DNA from: an uncultured Acetatifactor sp. | Lineage (GTDB): Bacteria; Bacillota; Clostridia; Lachnospirales; Lachnospiraceae | Length of the DNA stretch: 60,971 bases | Direction: 5' to 3' | Assembly: GCA_947627115.1 (NCBI GenBank) | Contig: CANQUQ010000013.1 | Span: 1-60,971 of the forward strand | Shown here: positions 15,702 through 26,100 of the stretch, piece after piece | How the letters are laid out: each line of letters starts with the position of its first letter | How positions within the stretch are numbered: the first letter of the stretch is position 1 | Notes under the pieces: generated by a model | Told to the model about the DNA's origin: nothing | What the model saw: only the letters and a program-made list of their open reading frames with translations | Database searches by the model: none | Made by a program: the position numbers and the translations under genes

Positions 15702-17341
15702 ACGAGTCTGCAGGTGTGCTGTGCCGAAACGAACGGCATATTCGGAAAGGCGGTAAATTGAAATATAACAGGGTTTTGTTCTGGGCGATCCTGATTGCTG
15801 CAATAGCGGTGCGCTGCGCGGGATTTGTGAGTATTCCCGGCGGTGTCAATCAGGATGAGGCCATGGCCGGCGTGGATGCGTGGGCCCTGGCAGAATATGG
15901 CACAGACCGTTACGGCACCTTCCTGCCGGTCCATTTTACGGCGTGGCGCTACGGACAAATGAGCGTGCTTCTGTCCTACTGCATGATTCCCTTTATCAAG
16001 CTGCTCGGCTTTGGCACGTGTGCAGTCCGTTTGCCCATGCTGATCGCAAGCTGCGGCTCGGTCGTTCTGGCCTATCTGGTGGGGAAAAGGCTGTTCTCTC
16101 CCCGTATGGGACTGCTGGTGATGGCGCTGACTGCCGTCAATCCCTGGCATTTTATGCAGAGCCGCTGGTCCCTGGACTGCAATCTGTTCCCGCATGTTTT
16201 TCTGTTGGCCTTTTATCTGCTCCTTCTGGGGCTGGAAAAGAGGCGTTATCTGTATTTCTCCATGGTGTTCTTCGGTCTTACCCTCTACTGCTACGGCATC
16301 GCGGTCTATTCTGTCATTCCCTTTCTGGCGGTATATGCGGCGTGGTGCGTTCGAAGGAGGCAGCTGCGCTGCCGTCAGGTCCTGATTTGCGCCGCGGTCT
16401 TCTGTGCGGTCGCGCTCCCTGAGATCACGGTGATGGCTATCAATTTCTTTGGCTGGCACACCGTCGAGACGCCCTTTTTTACTATGAGCTATTTCCCGGA
16501 AAGCATCCGCAGCAACGACATCCTGTTTCTGAATTTTTCCGTCAGACAGCTGTTCCGCAATTTTGCCGCCATGGTGCAGACCTGTATTTTGCAGCGTCCG
16601 GGCGCCATATATAACGCGCTTCCGGATTTCGGGCCCATGTACCATATTTCCGTTCCCTTTATGCTGCTGGGCACAGTCTGCTTTTCGCGGGATGTCTTCC
16701 GGGAAAAGGATGTCGCTGTGAAGGCAGGGCGCATCGCCCTGTGGGGCTTTCTGGCAATGGGCATCTGGGTGGGACTGCTCACCTATGAGGTCAATGTGAA
16801 CAGGATCAATATCATTTTTTTCCCGCTGATCTTCATGTGCGCATACGGAGTGGATCGGGCGGTGCGGTGGTGCCGCAGCCTGCGCTATGTGACGGCCGCC
16901 GCCTACGCGGTATGCTTCGTTCTGTTCCTGAATACTTACTTTACGGTATTTGCGGATGAGATACAGACCTACTTTAATGTTAATTTTCTGCGGGCCGTGA
17001 AAACGGCGGATGAGATGCAGGGATATGACAAGCTGTATATCACATCCAATGCGGACTGGCAGATCAATTGGCAGATGACGGAGATCCTCACGCAGTATGC
17101 CTGTCAGATCGACGCGGCCTATTATCAGGAAAAGACCTGTGTGACAGGAGGCCGCGAATTGCTTCCCTACTCCGAGCGGTATCATTTTATCAACGTCAGT
17201 GATCTGAGAGATGTGGATCCGGCCGGACTTTATCTCGTTCATGCGATCGAGCTGGACCGGCTCCCGTTCCCGTACGAGACGGTCAGTGCGGACGGAAATT
17301 ATGTGCTGCTGTCGCCGCTTTTGCCGTCGGAGCCGGAGTGA
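15698..17341 (+). CDS. GT39/ArnT-like polytopic membrane glycosyltransferase
   Basis: A 547-residue integral membrane protein with about ten or more helices. The first extracytoplasmic loop carries the acidic motif NQDEAMAG expected of C-type glycosyltransferases that use lipid-phosphate sugars (PMT/ArnT/GT39 fold). A soluble C-terminal part follows (about 430-547). The ATG overlaps the stop of the flavin reductase and has only a weak ribosome site. A TTG at 15758 behind AAAGGCGG is an alternative start that would remove 20 residues. Acceptor unknown; cell-surface polymer or lipid modification is likely. Its 3' end overlaps dinB by 43 bases on the opposite strand. Confidence 0.75.
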   Translation: MNESAGVLCRNERHIRKGGKLKYNRVLFWAILIAAIAVRCAGFVSIPGGVNQDEAMAGVDAWALAEYGTDRYGTFLPVHFTAWRYGQMSVLLSYCMIPFIKLLGFGTCAVRLPMLIASCGSVVLAYLVGKRLFSPRMGLLVMALTAVNPWHFMQSRWSLDCNLFPHVFLLAFYLLLLGLEKRRYLYFSMVFFGLTLYCYGIAVYSVIPFLAVYAAWCVRRRQLRCRQVLICAAVFCAVALPEITVMAINFFGWHTVETPFFTMSYFPESIRSNDILFLNFSVRQLFRNFAAMVQTCILQRPGAIYNALPDFGPMYHISVPFMLLGTVCFSRDVFREKDVAVKAGRIALWGFLAMGIWVGLLTYEVNVNRINIIFFPLIFMCAYGVDRAVRWCRSLRYVTAAAYAVCFVLFLNTYFTVFADEIQTYFNVNFLRAVKTADEMQGYDKLYITSNADWQINWQMTEILTQYACQIDAAYYQEKTCVTGGRELLPYSERYHFINVSDLRDVDPAGLYLVHAIELDRLPFPYETVSADGNYVLLSPLLPSEPE

Positions 17342-18552
17342 CTGCCGCTGTCCAGCAGGCTTCCTCTTTTTATCGCATCTTCGCCGTACCGTCTGCGGAT
17401 CTGGTCCAGAGCGGCGTCCAGCTTTCTCTGCTTTTCCGACACGTTTTCCGACACGGGTCCGGCATAGTCGAACAGATTGAGCTGTACGGGTTCGCTGTCG
17501 GAGATCAGCCGCCCGGTCCTGATCCCCAGCAGCCGAAGGGGGCTGCCGTCCCAAAGCTCGTCGAACAGAGCCAGGGCATAGCGGTAGATCTTATCCGTAG
17601 AGCAGGTGGGGGTATCCAGCACGGTCTGGTGGGACACCGAATGAAAGTCGCTGTATTTGATCTCGGTGCACACAAGTCCCGCCAGCTGCCGGGATTCCCG
17701 CAGCCGGCCCGCCACGGACTCCGCCAGCTCCAGAAGCGTTTTTGCAGCCTCCGGCCTGGCGGACACATCCTGCGCTAGGGTGGTGGAATTGCCCACTCCC
17801 TTTAGCCTTGCGGGTTCCGGGAGCACAGTGGAATCGTCCTGTCCGTTGGCGTACTTCCAGAGAGTGATTCCGTGGCTCTTCAAGTGTGACTCAAGAATGG
17901 CGGGATCCGTATTGGCCAGATCGCCTATGGTGAGGATCCCAAGCTTGTGCAGGGTATCCACGCTGGAGCGCCCGCACATGAACAGAGAGGATACGGGGAG
18001 CGGCCACAGCTTCTCCTTTATCTCGTAAGTGTAGAGCGTATGGACCAGATTGGGCTTTTTGAAATCCGATGCCATCTTTGCCAGCACCTTCCTGTCGGAA
18101 ACACCCACATTCACCGTAAAACCGAACATTTTGAAGACGGAATCCCTGATCATTTGTGCCGCTGCCTCCGGCGATGTATAGCGGGCTGCAATGGGGGTAT
18201 AATCCATATAGCACTCATCGATACTGACCTGCTCTATGTCGGGCGAGATGCCGGACAGGTATTCCATGAGACGTGCACTTTGCGTGTGATAGAGCTCGTG
18301 GTCGGGAGGGACCGTGACCAGGTGGGGACATTTCCGCAGGGCGTTGGCTACAGGCTCTCCCGTGCGGATGCCGTAAGCCTTGGCGGGGATGGAGCCTGCC
18401 AGGACGACGCCCCGGCGCTTGCTCATGTCGCCGCCTACGATGGCGGGGATCTGGCGCAGATCCACATCGCTGCCGGACTCCAGCCGTGCCAGTGCCGACC
18501 AGCTCAGGAAAGCAGAATTTACATCTATATGAAAGATGATATGTCCGTTCAT
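17299..18552 (-). CDS. dinB: DNA polymerase IV (Y-family translesion polymerase)
   Basis: A 417-residue error-prone polymerase that copies past lesions. The N-terminal metal site (FHIDVNSAFLSW), the SIDECYMDYT motif carrying the second catalytic acidic pair, the thumb and a little-finger domain (about 240-360) are present. The C-terminal 50 residues are a variable tail rich in G/S. GGAGG lies 8 bases before the ATG. Transcribed convergently to the GT39-like gene. No LexA-type box was identified upstream by eye. Confidence 0.9.
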   Translation of the reverse strand: MNGHIIFHIDVNSAFLSWSALARLESGSDVDLRQIPAIVGGDMSKRRGVVLAGSIPAKAYGIRTGEPVANALRKCPHLVTVPPDHELYHTQSARLMEYLSGISPDIEQVSIDECYMDYTPIAARYTSPEAAAQMIRDSVFKMFGFTVNVGVSDRKVLAKMASDFKKPNLVHTLYTYEIKEKLWPLPVSSLFMCGRSSVDTLHKLGILTIGDLANTDPAILESHLKSHGITLWKYANGQDDSTVLPEPARLKGVGNSTTLAQDVSARPEAAKTLLELAESVAGRLRESRQLAGLVCTEIKYSDFHSVSHQTVLDTPTCSTDKIYRYALALFDELWDGSPLRLLGIRTGRLISDSEPVQLNLFDYAGPVSENVSEKQRKLDAALDQIRRRYGEDAIKRGSLLDSGSHSGSDGKSGDSST

Positions 18553-18599
18553 GGTCTGCTTCCTCCTACTACAAAATACTATATCTTCTGAAAACTTGC

Positions 18600-18628
18600 T
18601 TTACAAGCCCTAAAAATGCTGTTAGAAT
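18600..18628 (+). promoter_or_regulatory. SigA-type promoter of the M23 peptidase gene
   Basis: TTTACA, a 17-base spacer and TAGAAT, 45 bases before the start codon. Confidence 0.55.
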
Positions 18629-18673
18629 AATTTTTGGTATAAATATTACAAAATTGTTAAAACTGGAAGAACA

Positions 18674-20248
18674 ATGAAAAAGAGAAAAAACGATTATAAA
18701 AAGTACAGGTTTACATATATTAAAACCACAGTGTTCACACTTTTTTTCTGCACGCTGTTCGTGAAAGGCTACACTCCCTTTGAGAGGACGGGAGAGAACT
18801 ATTTTCACATTCAACTGAACGGCAGTGATGTAGGCACCGTGGGCGACAGGGAAGAAATTCCGGAGCTTTTGGTCCAGGCACGCAGAAATGTGGCATCCGT
18901 AAGCGACGACATGGTCTTTATGGACGCGGACCTGGAAGTTGCGGGGGAAGAGGTCCTGTGGGGACGCATTGACAGCAGGGAGGAGATCGTCCAAAAAATG
19001 GAAGCCGCCCTCAGGGGGAGCAGCCATGAGTCCATGCACCGTTCCTATACCATGAAGGTGAATGAGTATATCGTGAACCTTGCCAGCGTGGAAGAGGTAA
19101 ATGCGCTTTTGCAGGCGGCTGTGGACAAGTATGACAGCGAAAATAAGTTCCGGGTGGATCTGGTCTACGATAACAGCAGAGAGTTCAGTGTTCTGACGAC
19201 GCAGATGACCGACACCTCTCTTGCGGAGGATGAGGGGGACAGTGTTGTGCTGGACGGGGGAATCGGTACTCTGTTCAGAGACCTGGGAACGGATGTGGAT
19301 TCGGGGGAGGAGAAGGACTTTGAGGATTATGACCTGGGCATCCTCGCCATGGATTTTTCCGAGAAGGTGGAGATCGTAGAGTCCTATCTGCCCGAAAGCC
19401 AGCTGACCGCGCTCTCCGATGCCGTCGAGCAGGTGACAAAGGATCAGGAGACCGTCAGCGAGTATGAGGTGGTGTCGGGAGATACTCTCTCGGAGATCGC
19501 CATCAAAGTCAATATTCCCATGGACAGACTTGTAGAGATGAACGACAGTCTGGAGAGCATTGACAGCACGCTGCAGATCGGCCAAAAACTGATCATCATG
19601 GTGCCGGAGCCGGAGCTGTCCGTCACCAGAGTAGAGGAGAACTACTACGAGGAGACCTACGATGCGGATATCATCTATATCGACAGGGACGACTGGTACA
19701 CCTATCAGACACAGGTGGATCAGGAGCCGTCTGCGGGCTTCCGGCGCATCATAGCAGATGTCAGCTATATCAACGACAAGGAGGTCTCCAGGGAGATCTT
19801 AAAGGAAGAGGTGCTGATGGAGGCCGTGCCGAAGATCGTGGAGAGAGGGACGAAGATTCCGCCCACCTATATCAAACCCATCTCCGGCGGACGGCAGACA
19901 TCCGGCTTTGGGCGAAGATCCCGCCCTACCAGAGGTGCAAGCACCTATCACAAGGGCGTGGACTGGGCGACGCCTACGGGAACACCCGTCTATGCGTCCT
20001 GCGGCGGAACGGTGGCGAAGGCAGGCTGGGCCAGCGGCTACGGCTATGTGGTCTATATCAATCACGAGGACGGCAGACAGACGCGATACGGCCACCTGAG
20101 CAAGGTGCTGGTGAAGCCCGGTCAGAGCGTGAAGCAGGGCGAGCGCATAGCCCTCAGCGGAAGCACCGGTATCAGCTCCGGACCCCATCTGCACTTTGAG
20201 ATACTGATCAACGGCAGTCAGGTGAACCCTCTGCCCTACCTGAATTGA
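18674..20248 (+). CDS. Cell wall peptidase with LysM, G5 and M23 domains
   Basis: A 524-residue secreted or membrane-anchored peptidoglycan hydrolase. One N-terminal helix (about 15-33) serves as signal or anchor. A charged region of about 220 residues follows, then LysM (about 263-312; YEVVSGDTLSEIA), a G5-type domain (about 315-395), and an LytM/M23 metalloendopeptidase (about 408-524). Zinc ligands are visible in HKGVDWA (H-x3-D) and the final GPHLHFE (HxH). The architecture is common in Clostridia for cell growth or sporulation enzymes. Own promoter at 18600. GGAAG precedes the ATG. Confidence 0.92.
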   Translation: MKKRKNDYKKYRFTYIKTTVFTLFFCTLFVKGYTPFERTGENYFHIQLNGSDVGTVGDREEIPELLVQARRNVASVSDDMVFMDADLEVAGEEVLWGRIDSREEIVQKMEAALRGSSHESMHRSYTMKVNEYIVNLASVEEVNALLQAAVDKYDSENKFRVDLVYDNSREFSVLTTQMTDTSLAEDEGDSVVLDGGIGTLFRDLGTDVDSGEEKDFEDYDLGILAMDFSEKVEIVESYLPESQLTALSDAVEQVTKDQETVSEYEVVSGDTLSEIAIKVNIPMDRLVEMNDSLESIDSTLQIGQKLIIMVPEPELSVTRVEENYYEETYDADIIYIDRDDWYTYQTQVDQEPSAGFRRIIADVSYINDKEVSREILKEEVLMEAVPKIVERGTKIPPTYIKPISGGRQTSGFGRRSRPTRGASTYHKGVDWATPTGTPVYASCGGTVAKAGWASGYGYVVYINHEDGRQTRYGHLSKVLVKPGQSVKQGERIALSGSTGISSGPHLHFEILINGSQVNPLPYLN

Positions 20249-20306
20249 CACATTCGGCAGGGGAATATATGTTCTGTTTACAAATGCGGGAAAATGTGGT
20301 AACATT

Positions 20307-20314
20307 GCTATAAT
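20307..20314 (+). promoter_or_regulatory. Extended -10 promoter upstream of murA
   Basis: TTGCTATAAT contains TGn followed by TATAAT; no -35 is recognisable. It lies about 100 bases before murA. Confidence 0.45.
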
Positions 20315-20415
20315 CTTGTAGTTTGTGATGTCTCGGACACAATATCATGTAGATGACGGAAAACGGGATACCACATTTGAAAAACGATACTGACCTTAAG
20401 CAGAGGTATAAATAA

Positions 20416-21708
20416 ATGGAACAATACGCGATCAAAGGCGGGAATCCGCTGGTGGGCGATGTGGAGATCGGGGGTGCCAAAAACGCGGCACTTCCTATTC
20501 TTGCGGCTTCGACCATGACGGATGAGACCGTCTATATTGAAAATATGCCGGATGTGAGGGATATCAACGTGCTTCTGGAGGCCATGCAGAGCATCGGCGT
20601 CCTGGTGAAGCGGACCGACCGCCACAAGGTCGTGCTCAATTCCGGCAACATCAACAGTCTTGTGGTGGAAACGGAAGGAATCAAGAAGATCAGGGCTTCC
20701 TATTATCTGCTGGGAGCGTTGCTCGGAAAATACAAATGCGCGGAGGTGGCGCTGCCCGGAGGCTGCGACATCGGATGCCGTGCCATAGATCAGCATATCA
20801 AGGGCTTTCGGGCTCTTGGAGCGGAAGTTATCATTGAACACGGCCTGATCAAGGCCAAAGCCGAGCGCCTGGTGGGCAGCCATATCTACATGGATGTGTC
20901 CAGTGTGGGAGCGACCATCAATGTGATGATGGCGGCGGCTATGGCGGAGGGCATGACGATCATTGAAAACTCCGCCAAGGAACCTCATGTGGTGGATCTG
21001 GCCAACTTTCTCAACAGTATGGGGGCCAATATCAAGGGCGCCGGTACGGATGTGATCAGGATCAAGGGTGTTCCGAAGCTGCATGGCTCGGAATACACTA
21101 TCATTCCCGATCAGATCGAGGCGGGAACATTTATGTTCGCCGCAGCGGTGACCAAGGGAGATGTGACGGTAAAGAATGTGATCCCCAAGCATCTGGAATC
21201 CATTACGGCCAAGCTCTTAGAGATCGGCTGCGAGGTGGAGGAGGCGGATGACTGTATCCGGGTAGTGGCTTCCAAGCCGTTGGCGCATACGCAGGTGAAG
21301 ACCCTGCCTTATCCCGGCTTCCCTACGGATATGCAGCCGCAGATCACGGTGGCGCTGGCGCTCTCCAGAGGGACCAGTATCGTCACGGAAAGTATTTTTG
21401 AAAATCGCTTCAAATATGTGGACGAGCTTATCCGAATGGGAGCAAGTATCAAGGTGGAGGGAAACACGGCCATCATTGACGGCGTAGACCGGTATACGGG
21501 GGCCAGCATTTCCGCCCCGGATCTTCGCGCAGGAGCGGCTCTTGTGATAGCGGCTCTGGCCGCGGTGGGCTTCACTACCGTGGATGACATCAAGTATATT
21601 GAGCGGGGTTATGAGGATTTTCATATCAAGCTTCGGAATCTGGGCGCTCAGATCGAGCTGGTCCAGACGGAAAAGGATTTTCAGAAGTTCAAGCTAAGAG
21701 TAGGCTGA
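20416..21708 (+). CDS. murA: UDP-N-acetylglucosamine 1-carboxyvinyltransferase
   Basis: The 430-residue first committed enzyme of peptidoglycan synthesis, transferring enolpyruvate from PEP to UDP-GlcNAc in the cytosol. K22 lies in GGAKNAALP, and the loop cysteine that fosfomycin alkylates is in PGGCDIG (about residue 115), so the enzyme should be sensitive in principle. The canonical loop is PGGCAIG; Asp after Cys is a small variation. Firmicutes often carry two MurA paralogues; which one this is cannot be told. Own promoter region upstream; followed by the metK riboswitch. Confidence 0.93.
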   Translation: MEQYAIKGGNPLVGDVEIGGAKNAALPILAASTMTDETVYIENMPDVRDINVLLEAMQSIGVLVKRTDRHKVVLNSGNINSLVVETEGIKKIRASYYLLGALLGKYKCAEVALPGGCDIGCRAIDQHIKGFRALGAEVIIEHGLIKAKAERLVGSHIYMDVSSVGATINVMMAAAMAEGMTIIENSAKEPHVVDLANFLNSMGANIKGAGTDVIRIKGVPKLHGSEYTIIPDQIEAGTFMFAAAVTKGDVTVKNVIPKHLESITAKLLEIGCEVEEADDCIRVVASKPLAHTQVKTLPYPGFPTDMQPQITVALALSRGTSIVTESIFENRFKYVDELIRMGASIKVEGNTAIIDGVDRYTGASISAPDLRAGAALVIAALAAVGFTTVDDIKYIERGYEDFHIKLRNLGAQIELVQTEKDFQKFKLRVG

Positions 21709-21717
21709 AAATATCTG

Positions 21718-21746
21718 TTGACAATAGGGCCTGCTCCATGTATTGT
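21718..21746 (+). promoter_or_regulatory. SigA promoter of the SAM riboswitch-metK transcript
   Basis: Perfect TTGACA, a 17-base spacer and TATTGT, 30 bases before the riboswitch P1 helix. Confidence 0.8.
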
Positions 21747-21774
21747 ATTTATATGACAAAAAGTAAATAGTATT

Positions 21775-21878
21775 TCTCTTATTCAGAGTTGGCGGAGATA
21801 CATAGGATCGATGAAGCCACGGCAACCCCTTTCACAGGAAGGTGCCCACCTGAGCGAGTAAAATCGAGCAATAAGAGG
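21775..21878 (+). promoter_or_regulatory. SAM-I (S-box) riboswitch
   Basis: P1 is formed by CTCTTATT (21776-21783) and AATAAGAG (21870-21877). Conserved S-box blocks are present in order: the CAGAG start after P1, GATGAAGCC, CGGCAACC, AAGGTGC, and the GAGC-containing P4 region. It senses S-adenosylmethionine and represses metK through the downstream terminator; the 3' strand of P1 (ATAAG) can alternatively pair with the terminator's CTTAT. Confidence 0.92.
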
Positions 21879-21897
21879 ATTGGAAATCGAAAGATTC

Positions 21898-21927
21898 AGG
21901 TCCGCTTATCCGATAAGCGGACCTTTT
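21898..21927 (+). terminator. Riboswitch expression-platform terminator
   Basis: AGGTCCGCTTATC pairs almost directly with GATAAGCGGACCT and ends in TTTT; regulated by the SAM riboswitch just upstream. Confidence 0.9.
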
Positions 21928-21978
21928 CAGTGCAGTCGTTCTTTACATTTATAATATTATAAGGGAAAGGAAAGTACT

Positions 21979-23166
21979 ATGGAAAAGCATTTATTTACTT
22001 CAGAATCCGTGACAGAGGGACATCCCGACAAGCTCTGCGACGCCGTATCCGATGCCATTCTGGACGCCTGCATTGCGCAGGATCCCATGAGCCGTGTGGC
22101 GTGTGAGACGGCTTGCTGTACGGGGTTCGTGCTGGTCACGGGCGAGATCACTACCAAGGCGAATCTGGACGTGCAGGCCATTGTGCGGCAGACCGTGAAC
22201 GAGATCGGCTACAGTGATTCCAGGGTGGGCTTTGACGGCAATACCTGCGCGGTGATGGTGGCTCTCGACAAACAGTCGCCGGATATTGCGATGGGAGTGG
22301 ACAAGGCGCTGGAGGCAAGAGAATCCAGGATGAGCGATGAGCAGATCGAGGCCATAGGCGCGGGAGACCAGGGCATGATGTTCGGCTACGCCACCAACGA
22401 GACGCCGGAGCTGATGCCCTATCCGATCTCTCTGGCCCACAAGCTGGTCAGACAGCTGGCCAGGGTGCGGAAGGACGGCACGCTGCCCTACCTGCGTCCC
22501 GACGGGAAGAGTCAGGTCTCCGTGGAGTACGACGGGGACGGAAAGCCGATCCGCTTAGAGGCTGTGGTGCTCTCTACCCAGCATGACGAGGAGGTATCAC
22601 AGGAGAGGATCCATGCCGATATCAGAAGGTATGTGTTCGACCCGATCCTGCCCGGAGAAATGGTAGACGAAAATACAAAGTTCTTTATCAATCCCACGGG
22701 ACGTTTCGTGATCGGCGGGCCGCAGGGAGACGCGGGTCTCACCGGCCGCAAGATTATCGTGGATACATACGGCGGCTACGCCCGTCACGGCGGCGGAGCC
22801 TTCTCCGGCAAGGACTGCACCAAGGTGGACAGGAGCGCGGCCTACGCTGCCAGATATGTGGCAAAAAACATCGTGGCGGCAGGTCTTGCGGACAAGTGCG
22901 AGATCCAGCTTTCCTACGCCATCGGCGTGGCGCAGCCCACATCTGTGATGGTTGACACGTTCGGCACCGGCAGACTGAGCAATGAGGAGCTGGTGGATAT
23001 CATCAGGGAAAATTTCGATCTGCGCCCCGCGGGGATCATTAAGATGCTGGATCTGCGCAGACCTATCTACAGACAGACCGCCGCGTACGGTCATTTCGGG
23101 CGTGACGATATCTCGCTGCCCTGGGAGGCCGTGGACAGGGCGGAGACGTTAAAAAAATACCTGTAG
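21979..23166 (+). CDS. metK: S-adenosylmethionine synthetase
   Basis: A 395-residue enzyme that makes SAM from methionine and ATP. Signature segments are present: [16 protein letters not shown] at the start, [12 protein letters not shown], and the P-loop-like [18 protein letters not shown]. Full length. Controlled by the SAM-I riboswitch upstream, a direct product feedback loop. GGAAAGGAAAG precedes the ATG. dnaE follows after 17 bases, so metK and dnaE may share a transcript, which would place a replication polymerase partly under riboswitch control unless an internal promoter exists. Confidence 0.96.
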   Translation: MEKHLFTSESVTEGHPDKLCDAVSDAILDACIAQDPMSRVACETACCTGFVLVTGEITTKANLDVQAIVRQTVNEIGYSDSRVGFDGNTCAVMVALDKQSPDIAMGVDKALEARESRMSDEQIEAIGAGDQGMMFGYATNETPELMPYPISLAHKLVRQLARVRKDGTLPYLRPDGKSQVSVEYDGDGKPIRLEAVVLSTQHDEEVSQERIHADIRRYVFDPILPGEMVDENTKFFINPTGRFVIGGPQGDAGLTGRKIIVDTYGGYARHGGGAFSGKDCTKVDRSAAYAARYVAKNIVAAGLADKCEIQLSYAIGVAQPTSVMVDTFGTGRLSNEELVDIIRENFDLRPAGIIKMLDLRRPIYRQTAAYGHFGRDDISLPWEAVDRAETLKKYL

Positions 23167-23183
23167 ATGACAGAGGTGAACAC

Positions 23184-26100
23184 ATGGCATTCGTACATCT
23201 TCACGTCCATACGGAATATTCATTGCTGGACGGTTCCAACAAAATAAAAGAATATGTGGCGCGTGTGAAGGAGCTGGGAATGGACAGCGCCGCCATCACG
23301 GACCACGGTGTCATGTACGGCGTCATTGACTTTTACAAAGAGGCGAGGGCCCAGGGCATCAGGCCCATTCTCGGATGTGAGGTCTACGTGGCCCCGCATT
23401 CCAGGTTCGACCGGGAATTGACGGGTGGGGAGGACCGGTATTATCACCTGGTGCTGTTGGCAGAAAACAATCTGGGCTATGCCAATCTGATGAAGATCGT
23501 GAGCAGAGGCTTCACGGAGGGGTACTATTACAGGCCGCGTGTGGACATGGAGGTCCTGAATCAATATCACGAGGGCATTATCGCACTGTCCGCCTGTCTG
23601 GCAGGCGAAGTCCAGCGGTATATCACCAAGGGACTGCTCGACGAAGCGGAAAAGGCCGCGAAAAAGTACGAGGCCTGCTTCGGCAGGGGGAATTTTTTCC
23701 TGGAGCTGCAGGACCACGGTATGCCGGAACAGAGGCTTGTCAATACGGAGCTTTTAAGGATGAACAGGAGGCTGGACATTCCGCTGGTCGCTACCAATGA
23801 TGTCCATTATACCTATGCCCAGGACGCGGATTCCCACGATATACTGCTGTGCCTGCAGACCGGCAAAAAGTTGGCGGACGAGGACAGGATGCGCTATGAG
23901 GGCGGACAGTACTATGTCAAGAGCGAGGAGGAAATGAGGGAGCTCTTTCCCTACGCAGAGGACGCCCTGGAGAACACCCAGCGCATAGCGGACCGCTGTC
24001 ATGTAGAGATAGAGTTCGGTGTGACAAAGCTGCCGAAATATGAGGTCCCGGAGGGCTACGACTCCTGGAGCTACCTGAACAGGCTCTGCGACGAAGGGCT
24101 CACCGAGCGCTACGGAGACGGGGATCTTCCGGCGGGCGACACCGGCCAGTCCCTGAGAGAACGGCTGGATTATGAGCTCTCCGTGATCCGCACCATGGGT
24201 TATGTGGATTATTTTCTGATCGTGTGGGATTTCATCAATTTTGCCAAGAGCAACGGCATTCCCGTCGGCCCCGGCAGAGGCTCGGCGGCGGGCAGCATCG
24301 TATCCTATTGCCTGAAGATCACGGATATCGACCCGATCCGGTACAATCTTCTCTTTGAGCGGTTCCTGAACCCGGAGCGGGTGTCCATGCCGGATATCGA
24401 CATTGACTTCTGCTTTGAGCGCAGGCAGGAGGTCATCGACTATGTGGGTAGAAAATACGGTCAGGACAAGGTGGTGCAGATCGTTACCTTCGGTACGCTG
24501 GCGGCGAAGGCGGTGATCCGGGATGTAGGCCGCGTTATGGATCTGCCCTACGCCTTTGTGGATTCCATCGCCAAGATGATCCCAAGAGAGCTGAACATCA
24601 CTCTTGACCTGGCTCTTGAGAAAAATCCGGAGCTGCGGAAAATGTATCAGGAGGATGAGCAGGTAAAGTATCTGATTGATATGAGCAAGCGCCTGGAGGG
24701 GCTTCCCAGGAACACCTCCATGCATGCGGCCGGCGTGGTGATCTGTCAGAAGTCCGCCGACGAATTTGTGCCCCTGTCCAGAGGAAGCGACGGCTCCATT
24801 GTCACGCAGTTCACCATGACGACCCTGGAAGAATTGGGACTCTTGAAAATGGATTTCCTGGGCCTCAGGACCTTGACCGTGATCCACGACGCGGTGAAAT
24901 TCGTGGAAAAGAGCCGGGGAGAGCATATCGACATGGGTGGGATCGACTATAACGACCCCCAGGTGCTGGCCTCAATCGGCACGGGCAGGACGGAGGGCGT
25001 GTTCCAGCTGGAGAGCAGCGGGATGAAGAGCTTTATGAAGGATCTGCGGCCCCAGAACCTGGAGGATATCATTGCAGGTATTTCCCTGTACCGCCCCGGC
25101 CCCATGGATTTCATTCCGAAGTATATCAAAGGAAAGAACAATCACGGCGACGTGGCTTATTCCTGTCCTCAGCTGGAGCCCATCCTGGCGCCTACCTACG
25201 GCTGTATCGTATATCAGGAGCAGGTGATGCAGATCGTGCGGGATCTGGGCGGCTATACTCTTGGCCGCAGCGATCTGGTGCGCCGGGCCATGAGCAAGAA
25301 AAAGCAGTCGGTCATGGAGAAGGAGCGGGCCAACTTCATTTACGGCAATCCGGAGGAGGGCGTGCCGGGATGTGTGGCAAAGGGGATCGATGAGAGGACG
25401 GCGGGCAGTATCTATGACGACATGATGGACTTTGCAAAGTATGCCTTCAACAAGTCACATGCGGCATGCTACGCCGTGGTCGCTTACCAGACGGCCTATC
25501 TGAAGTACTATTACCCGGTAGAGTTCATGGCGGCCCTGATGACCTCCGTGATCGATAACCCCAAAAAGGTATCGGAGTATATCCTGCTCTGCCGCAGCAT
25601 GAACATAAAATTGCTGCCCCCCGATATCAACGAGGGCATCAGCGGTTTTTCCGTGTCCGGCAATCAGATACGCTATGCCCTGACAGCCATCCGCGGCGTG
25701 GGCAGACCCGTGATCGACTGTATTGTGGAGGAGCGCGAGGCCAGAGGGCCGTTTACCAACCTCAAAGATTTCATTGCCCGCACGGCGGACAGGGACGTGA
25801 ATAAACGTGCCATTGAGAATTTCATCAAGGCGGGAGCGATGGATGGATTGGGCGGCACAAGAAAGCAGTTCATGAGCGTCTATGTACAGATAATGGATCG
25901 CATTACCAAGGATAAGAAGAACAATCTGGCGGGCCAGCTCTCCCTCTTTGACATTGCGGACGAGTCGCAGAAGGAGGAGTTCGATATCCGGATGCCTGAG
26001 GTGGGCGAGTACCCCAGGGAGATGCTGCTGGCCTTCGAGAAGGAGGTGCTGGGCGTCTACCTGAGCGGCCATCCTCTGGAGGAGTACAGGGAGCTGTGGG

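Noticed and set aside
15677..17554. A 625-codon open frame on the minus strand
   Set aside because: It lies antisense to the GT39-like gene, which has clear membrane helices. The minus translation is rich in H, Q, R and D with no domain, a typical shadow of GC-rich coding DNA.
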